DNA of 64,000 bases from an uncultured Bacteroidales bacterium (GCA_946406355.1 CAMJKI010000005.1:1-64000), one strand, 5' to 3'. Positions 9,795 through 19,944 are shown, counted from the first letter of the stretch. Notes: generated from the letters alone by a model not told the origin. A program made the numbers and translations.

Positions 9795-10829
9795 ATGAAA
9801 AAATCCATCATACTCATCACCGCAGCCGCCTGCCTGCTGGCTATCGGCTGCGAGAAAAAAAACAATGACACCACCGGCGCCATCGCCAAGGAATACCTTG
9901 ATCTGTGGATGCAGGAGTACCATCCCGGTGTGAGCGCAAACGCCAACGGTGTTTACATTCTGGAAGATGAGCCCGGCAGCGGCGCCCTTTGGAATAAAGA
10001 CCTCAAATACAGCCGGCTCAACATCACCATCCGCGGCTTTAACGGCAAAATCACCTCCACCGGTCACGAAGAATACGCCAAGCAGCTGGGCACCTATGAA
10101 GTGGGCAATTACTACGGCCCCACCTTCTCCATTCCGTCCAGCGGCTATGCCGGCGTGGAAGCCCTGCTCACCGGTATGCGGATGGGTGGCACCCGCACGG
10201 CGGTAATCCCCGCATGGCTGCTTACAACTGACCGCTACTCTTCACAGCAGGAATACCTGAAAGCCTGCAGCACCGCTTCCAGCCTCATTTACACCATCAC
10301 GCTATGGGAGCAGACCGATGACCTGGAGAACTGGGAACAGCAGGAACTCAGACAATACGTCACAGGCAATTTCGGATCCAGCATCCAAAGCGCCTCTTTC
10401 AACGACGACACCAAGGAAAAAGATATCTATTATTTTGTTTCCGACGTTTCTTCGTTCCAGGAATCGGGGGCTATCGTCAGCGGTCAAAAATTCAAGCTCA
10501 ATTACACAGGCCGCCTGCTGAACGGACAGGTGTTTGACACCACGCTGGAAAAAGTGGCCAAAGATAACGGCATCTACGACAGCTCCCGCACGTATGCACC
10601 GGTTACCATCACCACGGCCGACAGCTACGAGAACTATGCCCTGGACGGCAGCACCAGTATGTTGGACGGCTTTAAAGGCGCCCTGTACATGATGCGTTTC
10701 GTGGGGCAGAAAGGCGTGGCCATGTTCACCTCGTCCCTGGGTTATTCCTCCAGCGGCAGCGGCTCCAAGATTCCGGCCTATGCACCCCTGCGCTTCGATT
10801 TGGAAATCGTTTCAGTAGTCCAGGAATAG
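9795..10829 (+). CDS. FKBP-type peptidyl-prolyl isomerase-like lipoprotein
   Basis: MKKSIILITAAACLLAIGCEKK lipobox; GQKFKLNYTGRLLNGQVFDTT. Confidence 0.8.
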   Translation: MKKSIILITAAACLLAIGCEKKNNDTTGAIAKEYLDLWMQEYHPGVSANANGVYILEDEPGSGALWNKDLKYSRLNITIRGFNGKITSTGHEEYAKQLGTYEVGNYYGPTFSIPSSGYAGVEALLTGMRMGGTRTAVIPAWLLTTDRYSSQQEYLKACSTASSLIYTITLWEQTDDLENWEQQELRQYVTGNFGSSIQSASFNDDTKEKDIYYFVSDVSSFQESGAIVSGQKFKLNYTGRLLNGQVFDTTLEKVAKDNGIYDSSRTYAPVTITTADSYENYALDGSTSMLDGFKGALYMMRFVGQKGVAMFTSSLGYSSSGSGSKIPAYAPLRFDLEIVSVVQE

Positions 10830-10832
10830 TTC

Positions 10833-12233
10833 ATGGCCGGTTCTGCAGTTCCTACCAATCTGGGCACCAAGCCCGTCAAATCCCTCCTGAGGCAATACGC
10901 CGTTCCCGGCATCATCGCCATGACGGCGTCTTCGCTGTACAACATGGTGGACAGCATCTACATCGGCCATATTCCCGATGTGGGGTCCCTGTCCATGTCG
11001 GGCCTGGCCGTCACCTTCCCGCTCATGAACATTTCCACGGCCTTCGGTACGCTGGTGGGCGTGGGCGCCTCCACCATGATTTCCGTTCTGCTGGGCCAGA
11101 AGAACTATCAGGTGGCCAAAAAGGTGCTGGCCAACGAGGTTTCCCTGAATATCCTCACCGGCGTTATCTTCACGCTGGTCACGCTGCTGTGGATGGACCC
11201 CATCCTGCGCTTTTTCGGCGCCAGTGACGCCACCCTCCCCTATGCCCGCAGCTACATGACCATCATCGCCCTGGGCAATGCGGTCACACACCTGTACTTC
11301 GGCCTCAACAACATTGTTCGGGCGTCGGGCAATCCCAAACTGGCCATGGGGCTAACCCTGTTTACAGTAACCTCCAACGCCATTCTGGACCCCATTTTCA
11401 TCTTTGCACTGGGCATGGGTATTCAGGGAGCGGCGCTGGCTACGGTGCTTTGCCAGTGCATGGCCCTGGCCATCACCTTCCGCTACTTCCTGAATCCGGA
11501 ACGATTCCTGAACCTCCCGCGGCAGATCAAAAGCTATAAGATAGACTGGAGAATTGCCAAAGATTCCCTGTCCATCGGCATGGGTCCGTTCCTCATGAAC
11601 CTGGCCAGTTGCATCGTGGTGCTGTTCATCAACCAGCAACTGGTAAAATGGGGCGGAGACCTGGCCCTGGGTGCCTATGGCATCGTAAACCGCATCAGCT
11701 TCCTGTTCGTGATGATTGTGTTCGGCTTCAACCAAGGCATGCAGCCCATCGCCGGCTACAATTATGGCGCCCGCCAATACGGACGCGTACGGGAGGTATA
11801 TTTGAGGACCGCCGGATGGGCCACCCTGGTAACCGTTTTCGGCTTCCTCATCTCGGAGTTCCTTCCCGGACCCACCGCCAGCATTTTTACCAACGACCCG
11901 GAGCTGCACAACCTGGCCGCCCAAGGTCTGCAGAAATTGAATATCGCCTTCCCCATCGTTGGCTTCCAGATGGTAACCACCAATCTGTTCCAGTGCCTGG
12001 GCATGGTGAAAAAATCCATCTTCCTGTCCCTGACGCGGCAGCTGCTGTTCCTGCTTCCGTGCATCTACATCCTTCCTGCCGTACTGGAATCCGAAGCGGG
12101 AGTCTGGTACAGCTTCCCTATTTCCGATACCCTTTCGGCTATCATTACCGCCATCTTCGGCCTGTCGCTGCTGCGCAAACTGGCCAAGCTTAAAGACGGC
12201 GACGATCCTTCTATTTTGGGCAGTCAAATCTAG
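10833..12233 (+). CDS. MATE family efflux transporter
   Basis: LRQYAVPGIIAMTASSLYNMVDSIYIGHIPDVG...GFNQGMQPIAGYNYGARQYGRVRE. Confidence 0.93.
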   Translation: MAGSAVPTNLGTKPVKSLLRQYAVPGIIAMTASSLYNMVDSIYIGHIPDVGSLSMSGLAVTFPLMNISTAFGTLVGVGASTMISVLLGQKNYQVAKKVLANEVSLNILTGVIFTLVTLLWMDPILRFFGASDATLPYARSYMTIIALGNAVTHLYFGLNNIVRASGNPKLAMGLTLFTVTSNAILDPIFIFALGMGIQGAALATVLCQCMALAITFRYFLNPERFLNLPRQIKSYKIDWRIAKDSLSIGMGPFLMNLASCIVVLFINQQLVKWGGDLALGAYGIVNRISFLFVMIVFGFNQGMQPIAGYNYGARQYGRVREVYLRTAGWATLVTVFGFLISEFLPGPTASIFTNDPELHNLAAQGLQKLNIAFPIVGFQMVTTNLFQCLGMVKKSIFLSLTRQLLFLLPCIYILPAVLESEAGVWYSFPISDTLSAIITAIFGLSLLRKLAKLKDGDDPSILGSQI

Positions 12234-12237
12234 CATT

Positions 12238-12846
12238 ATGCATACCATCATCAACATCGGCCGGAGTTTCGGCAGCGGCGGCGGATTTGTGGGCCAGGCT
12301 ATCGCCCGGAAACTGGGCATTCCGTTCTACGACAACGAACTCATCTCGCAGGTTGCCGAAGAAAGCGGCTACTCCAAAGACCTGTTCTCGGGAGGGGAAA
12401 AGAAGCGCAGCATCTTCTCGGCTTCCAGCTTCTTTACATCGGGCCGGATGAGTTATCTGGACAGCGCCTATGTGAACGACGACCTCCTTTTCAAGGCGCA
12501 GAGCGACGTTATTCTGAACATCGCCAAAAAGGGAGACGCTGTGATTATCGGCCGCTGCGCCGATTATATCCTGCGAGACCAGAACTGCCTGAACGTCTTT
12601 GTGTGCGCCCCGGAAGAGTACCGCATCAAGCGCCTGATGGAGAACGAGGGTTTGTCGGCCGATGACGCCGAAGCGCTCATGCGCCGCAAGGACCGTACGC
12701 GGCAAACCTACTACAACTACTACACCTTCGGCGCCTGGGGCGTGGCTTCCAACTACGATCTTTGCGTGGACAGCTCTATCCTGGGCATCGACGGAACCGC
12801 CGACTTTATCATTGAATTCGGCCGCCGCGCCGGAAGAATCCGGTGA
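12238..12846 (+). CDS. Cytidylate kinase-like family protein
   Basis: MHTIINIGRSFGSGGGFVGQAIARKLGIPFYDNELI...VIIGRCADYIL. Confidence 0.88.
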   Translation: MHTIINIGRSFGSGGGFVGQAIARKLGIPFYDNELISQVAEESGYSKDLFSGGEKKRSIFSASSFFTSGRMSYLDSAYVNDDLLFKAQSDVILNIAKKGDAVIIGRCADYILRDQNCLNVFVCAPEEYRIKRLMENEGLSADDAEALMRRKDRTRQTYYNYYTFGAWGVASNYDLCVDSSILGIDGTADFIIEFGRRAGRIR

Positions 12847-14081
12847 GCGGGAAAACCCTGATATCGGGCCTGCTGCTCCTCTTTGCGGGGGGCGGCTGTT
12901 CTTTTCTGCTGCGGGGCCAGGCCGATAACACGCCCATGCCCGTGTACAAGGAGTCGCTGAACGAGGCCATCACCAACGACTTGTCGGAGCTTCCGGAACT
13001 GCGACCCATGGACCAGGTGATTGACAGCTTCATGGACTTCTGGAGCCTGCACGGGGCCTCCCTGGCCGTGATGCGTAACGACTCGCTGGTGTATGCCAAG
13101 AGCTACGGCTGGGCCGATTCCACCACCCCCATGACCCCCGGCACCACGCTGCGCCTGGCCTCCGTTTCCAAGCTGCTCACCGCCGTGGGCGTGATGAAGC
13201 TGCAGGAAGAGGGAAAATTGTTCCTGGATTCCCCCGTTTTCGGCCCGCTGGGCATTCTGGGAAAGTACGATTCCTACATCCGGGACGACAATTATTACCT
13301 GATAACCATAGAGCACCTGCTGCGCCACCAGGCCGGCTTCACTTCCCGGGGCGGGGACCCGGTGTTTTCGCCCTACAGCTCACTGGATGCGCTGCTGCGT
13401 CAGCAATTAAGGCGCAACCTGGCTTATGAGCCGGGCACCTGGCAGGAATACTCCAACTTTGGTTTCCTGCTGCTTTCGCTGGTAATAGAAGAGGTGTCCG
13501 GACAATCTTACGAAAGCTTTATGCAGGAGCAGGTCTTTGAACCAGCCCGCTGCCATGGATTCCGCATCGCCGGCAATTACCTGGCCGACCGCCATCCCGG
13601 CGAAACCCGCTACTACATGCAGCCGGACGCCGAAAAGATGCCTTCCTTCGACGGTAAATACGCCCTGGTGGAAAAGTGCTACGGCGGCAACAACGTAAGC
13701 GGTTCCATGGGTGCCGGCGGCTGGACGGGATCGGCCGTGGAACTGGCCCGGATGGTGGCCGTAATTGACGGGAAAGGGCCCCTGCCGGACGTGCTGTCGG
13801 CCTTTACGGTAGAGCAGATGACGCACTACTTTGACCGGGACACCTATTCCCTGGGCTGGAACGACACCAAACCCAGCGGCGAATGGACGCGCTCCGGTTC
13901 TTTCTCGGGCACGCAAGCGCTTATCAAAACCTATCCCGACGGAGAGTGCTGGGTTTTCATTTCCAACACTTCCTCCTGGCGCGGCTCCCGTTTTTCCAAC
14001 AACATCGCCGACCTGTTTGCCAACCTCCGGAGCCGCTTTTCCAGCGCACTTCCCCAGCGGGATTTGTTCCAGGAAGAATAA
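12843..14081 (+). CDS. Serine hydrolase (class C beta-lactamase / penicillin-binding-like)
   Basis: GTG start overlapping the upstream stop; TLRLASVSKLLTAVGVMKLQEEGKL (SxxK), YSNFGFLLLSLVIEEVSG (YxN). Confidence 0.87.
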   Translation: MSGKTLISGLLLLFAGGGCSFLLRGQADNTPMPVYKESLNEAITNDLSELPELRPMDQVIDSFMDFWSLHGASLAVMRNDSLVYAKSYGWADSTTPMTPGTTLRLASVSKLLTAVGVMKLQEEGKLFLDSPVFGPLGILGKYDSYIRDDNYYLITIEHLLRHQAGFTSRGGDPVFSPYSSLDALLRQQLRRNLAYEPGTWQEYSNFGFLLLSLVIEEVSGQSYESFMQEQVFEPARCHGFRIAGNYLADRHPGETRYYMQPDAEKMPSFDGKYALVEKCYGGNNVSGSMGAGGWTGSAVELARMVAVIDGKGPLPDVLSAFTVEQMTHYFDRDTYSLGWNDTKPSGEWTRSGSFSGTQALIKTYPDGECWVFISNTSSWRGSRFSNNIADLFANLRSRFSSALPQRDLFQEE

Positions 14082-15962
14082 CTATTGGTAGCGGAAAGCC
14101 CGGTAGGAATGGGGCTTGAGGGTGAAGGCCGCCTTTACGGCCGGAGCCTGACGGGAACGGAAGAAAGCGCCGAAAGGATTCTGCTCCTGGGCTGCCGCTA
14201 TTTCTTCGCCGTTTTCCAGGTCTGTAAGCTTGGCAAAACCTTCTCCGCCCACCAGTTTCACCTCTACGGGCGTGTCGTTGAAATTCTCCACTATCACAGT
14301 TTTGTTGTCGTAGAGGAAAACGCTCACCTTGGAGGGGCCTTCCAGATACAGGTCCAGGTCCTTGCTCAGGGTGCGGCGGATTTCGTTGAGCACACCGGCG
14401 GGATAGTCGTACAGATTGCCGAAATCGTCCGGAATAGCCAGCACGTACAGGGTACCCTTGGAATAGAGGGCCCGGTGCAGAATGGGATAGCCGGAAACGC
14501 CGCCTGTGAGCGGCCTGCCGGCGCTGATTACCTCCCAGCTGTCGTTGGTAAGGTACTGGATTTGCGGAATCAGGATATCCTTTTCGCTCTGGCCATATCG
14601 GCCGAAGTCGTTCACCAGGGCCTTGTAGCCGTCGCAGCGGAGCTCGCAAATCTGGGCCAGCTTATCCGGAATGGCATTGAGAAGACCGGTGGTGATAGCC
14701 ACAAAGTTGCCGTCCATCAATTGTTTCTGGATTTTGTCCACAATATCCGGGTCCCCTGCCGCCTGGCGCGTAAGCAGCACCATCTTCCTTCCTTCCGGGA
14801 AGGTGGAATACATGTCCATCGGCAGGCCGATCATACCCAGGTAATTCTGCAGGAATTCCTCTCCCGTGGCGTGGAACACTTTGTACGACTGGATGCCCAC
14901 CGGATTGCCCAGCTGGCCCACCAGTTCGTCGGCCTGACGGAGAACCACATCGGCAATGCGGGCCATGGTGGTGGGAGTTACCGTTTCCTTGCCTTTGGCA
15001 AAGGGGGCCGTCATTTCGTCGTAATTCCAGCTGGTGGTACCGTCCTGCCAGGGGGCGCGGAAGCGGGGATTCAACGCTACGCTCAGGAGCTGGCTGTAGT
15101 CGAAGAGCATCACGTCCCGGCCCTTGGCGATGGCCGTGAGGAACAGCTGTTCGGCATAGCGGTCCATGCTGTTGTAGATACCGCCCGAATCTACCCAACC
15201 GCCGCCGTTGCGCCCTCCGGAAATGTTCTCGAAGTAGCGCATAATATTGTAGCTAAGGTAGTTCTGCAAGTGCTGGTTGCCGGCAGGGTCCCGGGTTTCC
15301 GTCCCCGTCCACACGCCGTCGAAGATTTGCGGCCCCCATTCCAGGTTAAAGCCCAGGCCCTGGAAATGGTCGTACCAGTTGGGGTACTTGATAATCACTT
15401 TCACCTTGGGGTTCACGGCTTTGGCCGGGCCCACCACCAGGTTGCGGCCGGCCTCATTCATGAGCTCCAGACGGTACTGGGTCCAGCTCTTTTCCCCCTT
15501 GGCGGCAATTTCCACATCCTTCTTGCTGCTGGTAAAGAAGAAATCGTCCAGCAGGAATTCGTCAAAGTGACGGGCGGTATGCTCGGCTATCTCCTTTACC
15601 TTGGCCCGGTCGGCCGGGTCTGAGTAGCTGAAAGTTTCAAAGTCGTTGGACTCGTTGATGGTGTAGGTGATGCCGCCGGCCACCTCTATGCCCTGCTTCT
15701 GGAAAAACTTTTTGGCCTTTTCCAGCGTGGCGTCGTCTACAATCAGAAGGTCCCGGTGGGTTTCCAGGTAGATTTTGTCCACGTCCAGCTGGCTGGAAAT
15801 GGTTTTCCAGGAGGATTCCAGCCACTGGGAATCCTTCATCTTTTCCACTTCATAGGCACGCACATACACGGAGACTTTGAAGTTCTTGTGGCCGGCACGG
15901 GCGGGGATGGCGGCGACTGCCACCAGCAGCGGAACCAACAGGGAGATAAGGAGTTTTTTCAT
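14082..15962 (-). CDS. Secreted glycosidase-like protein of uncertain family
   Basis: Signal peptide MKKLLISLLVPLLVAVAAIPARAGH; HFDEFLLDDFFFTSSKKD and VKVIIKYPNWYDHFQGLGFNLEWGPQIFDGVWTGTE suggest a TIM-barrel-like glycosidase fold. Start set at 15962, not the 1108-aa ORF start. Confidence 0.6.
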   Translation of the reverse strand: MKKLLISLLVPLLVAVAAIPARAGHKNFKVSVYVRAYEVEKMKDSQWLESSWKTISSQLDVDKIYLETHRDLLIVDDATLEKAKKFFQKQGIEVAGGITYTINESNDFETFSYSDPADRAKVKEIAEHTARHFDEFLLDDFFFTSSKKDVEIAAKGEKSWTQYRLELMNEAGRNLVVGPAKAVNPKVKVIIKYPNWYDHFQGLGFNLEWGPQIFDGVWTGTETRDPAGNQHLQNYLSYNIMRYFENISGGRNGGGWVDSGGIYNSMDRYAEQLFLTAIAKGRDVMLFDYSQLLSVALNPRFRAPWQDGTTSWNYDEMTAPFAKGKETVTPTTMARIADVVLRQADELVGQLGNPVGIQSYKVFHATGEEFLQNYLGMIGLPMDMYSTFPEGRKMVLLTRQAAGDPDIVDKIQKQLMDGNFVAITTGLLNAIPDKLAQICELRCDGYKALVNDFGRYGQSEKDILIPQIQYLTNDSWEVISAGRPLTGGVSGYPILHRALYSKGTLYVLAIPDDFGNLYDYPAGVLNEIRRTLSKDLDLYLEGPSKVSVFLYDNKTVIVENFNDTPVEVKLVGGEGFAKLTDLENGEEIAAAQEQNPFGAFFRSRQAPAVKAAFTLKPHSYRAFRYQ

Positions 15963-16006
15963 ATTGTGAGCTACTATATGGTCTTTACAAATATAGTGTT
16001 TTTTTC

Positions 16007-16014
16007 TATCTTTG
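16007..16014 (+). promoter_or_regulatory. Bacteroidota -7 box (TATCTTTG) upstream of the ABC-F gene
   Basis: TATCTTTG 18 nt before ATG 16032. Confidence 0.55.
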
Positions 16015-16031
16015 CGCAAAGGCAAAAAACC

Positions 16032-17711
16032 ATGGCAGACGAAAAGATTATTTTTTCCATGAACAGGGTGAGCAAGGTGCTTCCCCATAATAACAAGGTT
16101 ATCCTCAAGGACATCTGGCTGGGCTTCTACTATGGGGCCAAGATTGGCATCATCGGCCTTAACGGGTCCGGTAAAAGTACCCTTCTTAAGATTATCGCAG
16201 GAGTAGAGAAATCCTATCAGGGAGAGGTTGTCTGGGCGCCCGGCTACAGCGTGGGCTACCTGGAGCAGGAGCCGCAGATGGATCCGGAAAAAACGGTACT
16301 GGAAGTGGTTCAGGAGGGTGTTCAGCCTGTCATGGATATCCTGCAGGAATACAACGACATTTCCCTCAAGTTCATGGAGCCGATGGACGACGACGAAATG
16401 AACCGCCTCATCGAGCGCCAGGGAGAACTCACGGAACAGATAGAGCATGTGGGCGGATGGGAGATTGATTCCAAGCTGGAGAGGGCTATGGACGCCCTGC
16501 AGTGCCCGCCTTCGGACGCTTTGGTGAAAAACCTTTCCGGCGGTGAACGGCGCCGGGTGGCCCTGTGCCGCCTGCTGCTGCAGGAACCGGACGTGCTGTT
16601 GCTGGACGAACCCACCAACCACCTGGACACGGAGAGTATCCAGTGGCTGGAAGCCCATCTGCAGCAGTACAAGGGTACGGTAATCGCCGTTACGCACGAC
16701 CGCTACTTCCTGGACAACGTCGCCGGCTGGATCCTGGAGCTGGACCGCGGCGAAGGCATTCCCTGGAAGGGCAACTACTCCAGCTGGCTGGAGCAGAAGA
16801 CCAAGCGTCTGGCCCAGGAAGAAAAGGCCGAAAGCAAGCGCCGCAAAACCCTGGAACGGGAACTGGAGTGGGTGCGGATGGCCCCCAAGGCCCGCCAGGC
16901 CAAGCAGAAGGCCCGTCTGGGCGCCTACGAAAAACTGGCATCGGCCGATACCAAACAGAAGGAAGCCAACCTGGAAATCTATATTCCCAACGGACCGCAC
17001 CTGGGCAACAAGGTAATCAAGTTCACGGATGTGTCCAAGGCCTATGGGGACAAACTGCTGTTCGAGCACCTGTCCTTCGAACTGCCGCCGGCTGGCATCG
17101 TGGGCGTTATCGGCCCGAACGGTGCCGGCAAAACCACGCTTTTCCGCCTGATTATGGGCATTGAAAAACCGGACAGCGGCACCATTGAGATTGGCGACAC
17201 GGTAAAGATTTCCTACGTGGACCAGCAGCACCGTTCCATCGACCCCGACAAGACCGTTTACGAAACCATTGCGGGCAATTCCGAATGGGTGCGCATGGGC
17301 GGCCGGGACGTGAACGCCCGCGCATGGGTGTCCCGCTTCAACTTCTCCGGGGCCGATCAGGAAAAGCTCTGCGGCGTGCTCTCCGGCGGCGAACGCAACC
17401 GCCTGCACCTGGCTTTAACCTTGAAGGACGAGGGCAACGTGCTCCTGCTGGACGAACCCACCAACGATGTGGATGTGAACACCATCCGCGCCCTGGAAGA
17501 AGGCCTGGACGGCTTTGCGGGCTGCGCGGTGGTTGTTTCACACGACCGCTGGTTCCTGGACCGCATCGCCACCCACATCCTGGCCTACGAAGGCGAGGGC
17601 AAAGTGGTGTTCTTCGAGGGCAACTACCAGGAATACGAAGCCAACCGCAAGCTCCGCCTGGGCCCGGACGCCGAACCCAAGCGCTTCAAGTACAAGAAAC
17701 TGATGGAATAA
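16032..17711 (+). CDS. ettA: ABC-F ribosome-associated ATPase, EttA type
   Basis: MADEKIIFSMNRVSKVLPHNNKVILKDIWLGFYYGAKIGIIGLNGSGKSTLLKIIAG; two Walker A motifs and two LSGGE signatures. Confidence 0.92.
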   Translation: MADEKIIFSMNRVSKVLPHNNKVILKDIWLGFYYGAKIGIIGLNGSGKSTLLKIIAGVEKSYQGEVVWAPGYSVGYLEQEPQMDPEKTVLEVVQEGVQPVMDILQEYNDISLKFMEPMDDDEMNRLIERQGELTEQIEHVGGWEIDSKLERAMDALQCPPSDALVKNLSGGERRRVALCRLLLQEPDVLLLDEPTNHLDTESIQWLEAHLQQYKGTVIAVTHDRYFLDNVAGWILELDRGEGIPWKGNYSSWLEQKTKRLAQEEKAESKRRKTLERELEWVRMAPKARQAKQKARLGAYEKLASADTKQKEANLEIYIPNGPHLGNKVIKFTDVSKAYGDKLLFEHLSFELPPAGIVGVIGPNGAGKTTLFRLIMGIEKPDSGTIEIGDTVKISYVDQQHRSIDPDKTVYETIAGNSEWVRMGGRDVNARAWVSRFNFSGADQEKLCGVLSGGERNRLHLALTLKDEGNVLLLDEPTNDVDVNTIRALEEGLDGFAGCAVVVSHDRWFLDRIATHILAYEGEGKVVFFEGNYQEYEANRKLRLGPDAEPKRFKYKKLME

Positions 17712-17731
17712 TTCCCCTCCCCGCCGCCGTT

Positions 17732-17837
17732 GCAGAATGCAACTTGCTGATGCTTAGCTACTTAACTGTTTCCCGGTGCAATTTAATTTGCACCGGGAAA
17801 CCTTTTATCCGCTCTGTATCAAGTAGTTCCGTTCTGC
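17732..17837 (+). repeat. 106-bp palindromic element, copy B (core hairpin 17768-17801)
   Basis: GCAGAATGCAACTTGCTG...GTTTCCCGGTGCAA-TTTAAT-TTGCACCGGGAAAC...CTGTATCAAGTAGTTCCGTTCTGC; ungapped 94/106 identity to copy E by manual alignment. Confidence 0.93.
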
Positions 17838-17857
17838 GCTAATCTTTGGGTATGCGG

Positions 17858-18604
17858 CTAGTATCTAAAAGAAATACCCACTTTGAAGCTGTCGTATCTG
17901 TTACAGAAGCCATGAGGACCTATACCTGCTGGAGAGTAACTGGCAGTAAGGCCGATGTTTTTATACCAGATGCCGGCTTTGAGTTCCAGACGGAATCCCA
18001 GATTCCCTGAAGCATTGTCCTGGATCAGGGTATTCCTGCCCCGCGTATCATGCCTGAATTGAAGGACATCCTCATACTCATTATAATAGGCGGCTCCGCC
18101 CACATAACTATTCCGTTGTGTGGTCCATCCAATCCCGGGGAGCAGCGAAATGCCGGTTTTCCAGTTACCGAATTCACGGACGTAACCCAACTGGAGAGAA
18201 ACAGCGTTTTCGATAAAGTTACTCCAAGTTGCTGTTAACGCTAATGCTGGCAAAGGAACAATACTGCCATCCAAGCCAAAGGCATACTTATTCACCTGAA
18301 GGAAATGGCGATCTGAGGAAACCGTTATTCCGCAAGTGAAATAATTCTCGTTACGCCAGGGCCGGGCTTGCAACTCAACGAGGGTTAATTCTGCATAACA
18401 CCCTACGGGGCGCATCGCATCCGGAGTCTGGCATGCGAAACTGGCACCCGCCTCCACATTGCCGAAGGCAACGACAGACCATGCCGGCTTCACGTTCTTT
18501 GCCGTAACGCCAAAAAGGGGCGCCTCAAAATTGAGTTTTGGATTCTGCGCATTTGCAGTTACAATTGTTAATGCAAATACGATAAGGGTAAGCATTCTTT
18601 TCAT
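17858..18604 (-). CDS. Secreted / outer-membrane-type hypothetical protein
   Basis: Signal peptide MKRMLTLIVFALTIVTANAQ; beta-rich sequence ending in an aromatic (SFRY). Confidence 0.6.
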   Translation of the reverse strand: MKRMLTLIVFALTIVTANAQNPKLNFEAPLFGVTAKNVKPAWSVVAFGNVEAGASFACQTPDAMRPVGCYAELTLVELQARPWRNENYFTCGITVSSDRHFLQVNKYAFGLDGSIVPLPALALTATWSNFIENAVSLQLGYVREFGNWKTGISLLPGIGWTTQRNSYVGGAAYYNEYEDVLQFRHDTRGRNTLIQDNASGNLGFRLELKAGIWYKNIGLTASYSPAGIGPHGFCNRYDSFKVGISFRY

Positions 18605-18615
18605 TATCGGGGTAT

Positions 18616-19062
18616 TTATTGTTTTTCAAACATGGATCTCAAATCCTCCAGCGAGGCCGGTCCTTCAAGATAAAGAAGGGTGATTTTCCACTGTCCTTCT
18701 TCCAGGGCGCGGGCCTGAAAGCACAAATAACGCTTGGTCTTCCCTTTCGATTTGGGTTGAATCAGGGCATAGGTAAGCCGTCCGCCCACCTTCTCTGTTT
18801 CCTTCACGGCAGCGGCATCGGCATCCTGTTCCACCAACCCCGCCACTTGATTGGCAAGCCTTTCATCAACTTGGAAGTTAACGCCACGGTAGTAATCAAG
18901 TTTATATGCGGCCATGCTGTTTCCACGGACCTCTGTGATTACCATTTGCTTTCCAGGAACCACTTTGCCTTCAAATACGGAATGGCATTTAAGGTCACGC
19001 TGGGCCGATGCCGCGCCGCTCATAAGCAGCAATAAAAACAAGGTAACGACTATCCTTTTCAT
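18616..19062 (-). CDS. Secreted hypothetical protein
   Basis: Signal peptide MKRIVVTLFLLLLMSGAASAQ; operon-like spacing with the sigma/anti-sigma genes. Confidence 0.65.
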   Translation of the reverse strand: MKRIVVTLFLLLLMSGAASAQRDLKCHSVFEGKVVPGKQMVITEVRGNSMAAYKLDYYRGVNFQVDERLANQVAGLVEQDADAAAVKETEKVGGRLTYALIQPKSKGKTKRYLCFQARALEEGQWKITLLYLEGPASLEDLRSMFEKQ

Positions 19063-19475
19063 CGCTTGAATATCTCTATAAGGTTAGCTTCCGCCGGGTT
19101 TGCCACGCTGAAGAAATCGGCCAGGGAGGCATCCACCTCGGCCATAACCGTTTTCTTATCAGAAGAAACCTCCCCATAAGCATTGATAGTTAACTGGTCA
19201 TCGGCTTTGTCCCTTTTTTGAATACCAAAACCAATAGCAATCATAACCGCCATACTGGCGGCAACAGCCGAGTATGACAGAATGTATACTGCCCGATCTT
19301 TGCGCCTTTTCTTTTCCCTGCCGATGGACAGATATCCCAATACTCCCCGGAGTTCCTCAAACAGGGGGTCGTCCGTTCCGGCAGCATAGATGGCCAGTTC
19401 CTTCTCCTCTTCCGGCGTGGTATCGGCCTCAAAGTATCGCTGCATCAGATTTGCTAATTTTTCTTTATTTGTCAT
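19059..19475 (-). CDS. Putative anti-sigma factor (single-TM membrane protein)
   Basis: Short cytosolic N-terminus, TM SYSAVAASMAVMIAIGFGI; overlaps the upstream ECF sigma gene. Confidence 0.65.
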   Translation of the reverse strand: MTNKEKLANLMQRYFEADTTPEEEKELAIYAAGTDDPLFEELRGVLGYLSIGREKKRRKDRAVYILSYSAVAASMAVMIAIGFGIQKRDKADDQLTINAYGEVSSDKKTVMAEVDASLADFFSVANPAEANLIEIFKR

Positions 19476-19944
19476 GTTTTAAGGCCATTCTAAGAGTCTT
19501 ACGTGCTCGCGAAAGCTGCATCCTGACAGCCGCGGCTTCCATTCCAAGTTCTTTTGCAATATTCTCCAACGGGCGTCCTCCATATTCTTTCTCTTCCAGG
19601 ATGTATCGTTGTGTTTTTGTGAGTTCCGATTCTATCTTTTGGCGCATCCGAACGAACGCTCTCTCTTTTTCCTCCCTGTTTTGGGGATCCTCCGCGATAT
19701 CGGTTTCCAGGGGAATCGGCCTTTTTCGCCGGCGCTCATTGAGGCTGGCATTCCTGACAGCCCTGGATAGCAATGCATTGGCTTCGGCTTCCGATTGCAA
19801 AGGATAATTCCGCTGCCACAGCCGGACAAAACAGTCTTGAAGGACGTCCTCGGCATCATCGGCATCGGGCAATATCCTTAAGGGTATCGCCTTCAGCTTT
19901 TGTCGAAGCCTCACAAATGCTTCTGTCAAGTAGTCCTTTGCCAT
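19465..19944 (-). CDS. ECF RNA polymerase sigma factor
   Basis: DADDAEDVLQDCFVRLWQR; TKTQRYILEEKEYGGRPLENIAKELGMEAAAVRMQLSRARKTLR. Confidence 0.87.
   Translation of the reverse strand: MAKDYLTEAFVRLRQKLKAIPLRILPDADDAEDVLQDCFVRLWQRNYPLQSEAEANALLSRAVRNASLNERRRKRPIPLETDIAEDPQNREEKERAFVRMRQKIESELTKTQRYILEEKEYGGRPLENIAKELGMEAAAVRMQLSRARKTLRMALKHDK

Noticed and set aside
12238-12846. Second copy of cmk
   Set aside because: It belongs to the separate cytidylate kinase-like family, and the genuine cmk is at 59726; the two are not a recent duplication
14082-17408. 1108-aa minus-strand ORF spanning the secreted protein and the region opposite the ABC-F gene
   Set aside because: Only the part from MKKLLISLL (15962) looks like a protein with a signal peptide; the upstream 482 residues are antisense to ettA and compositionally unlike a protein
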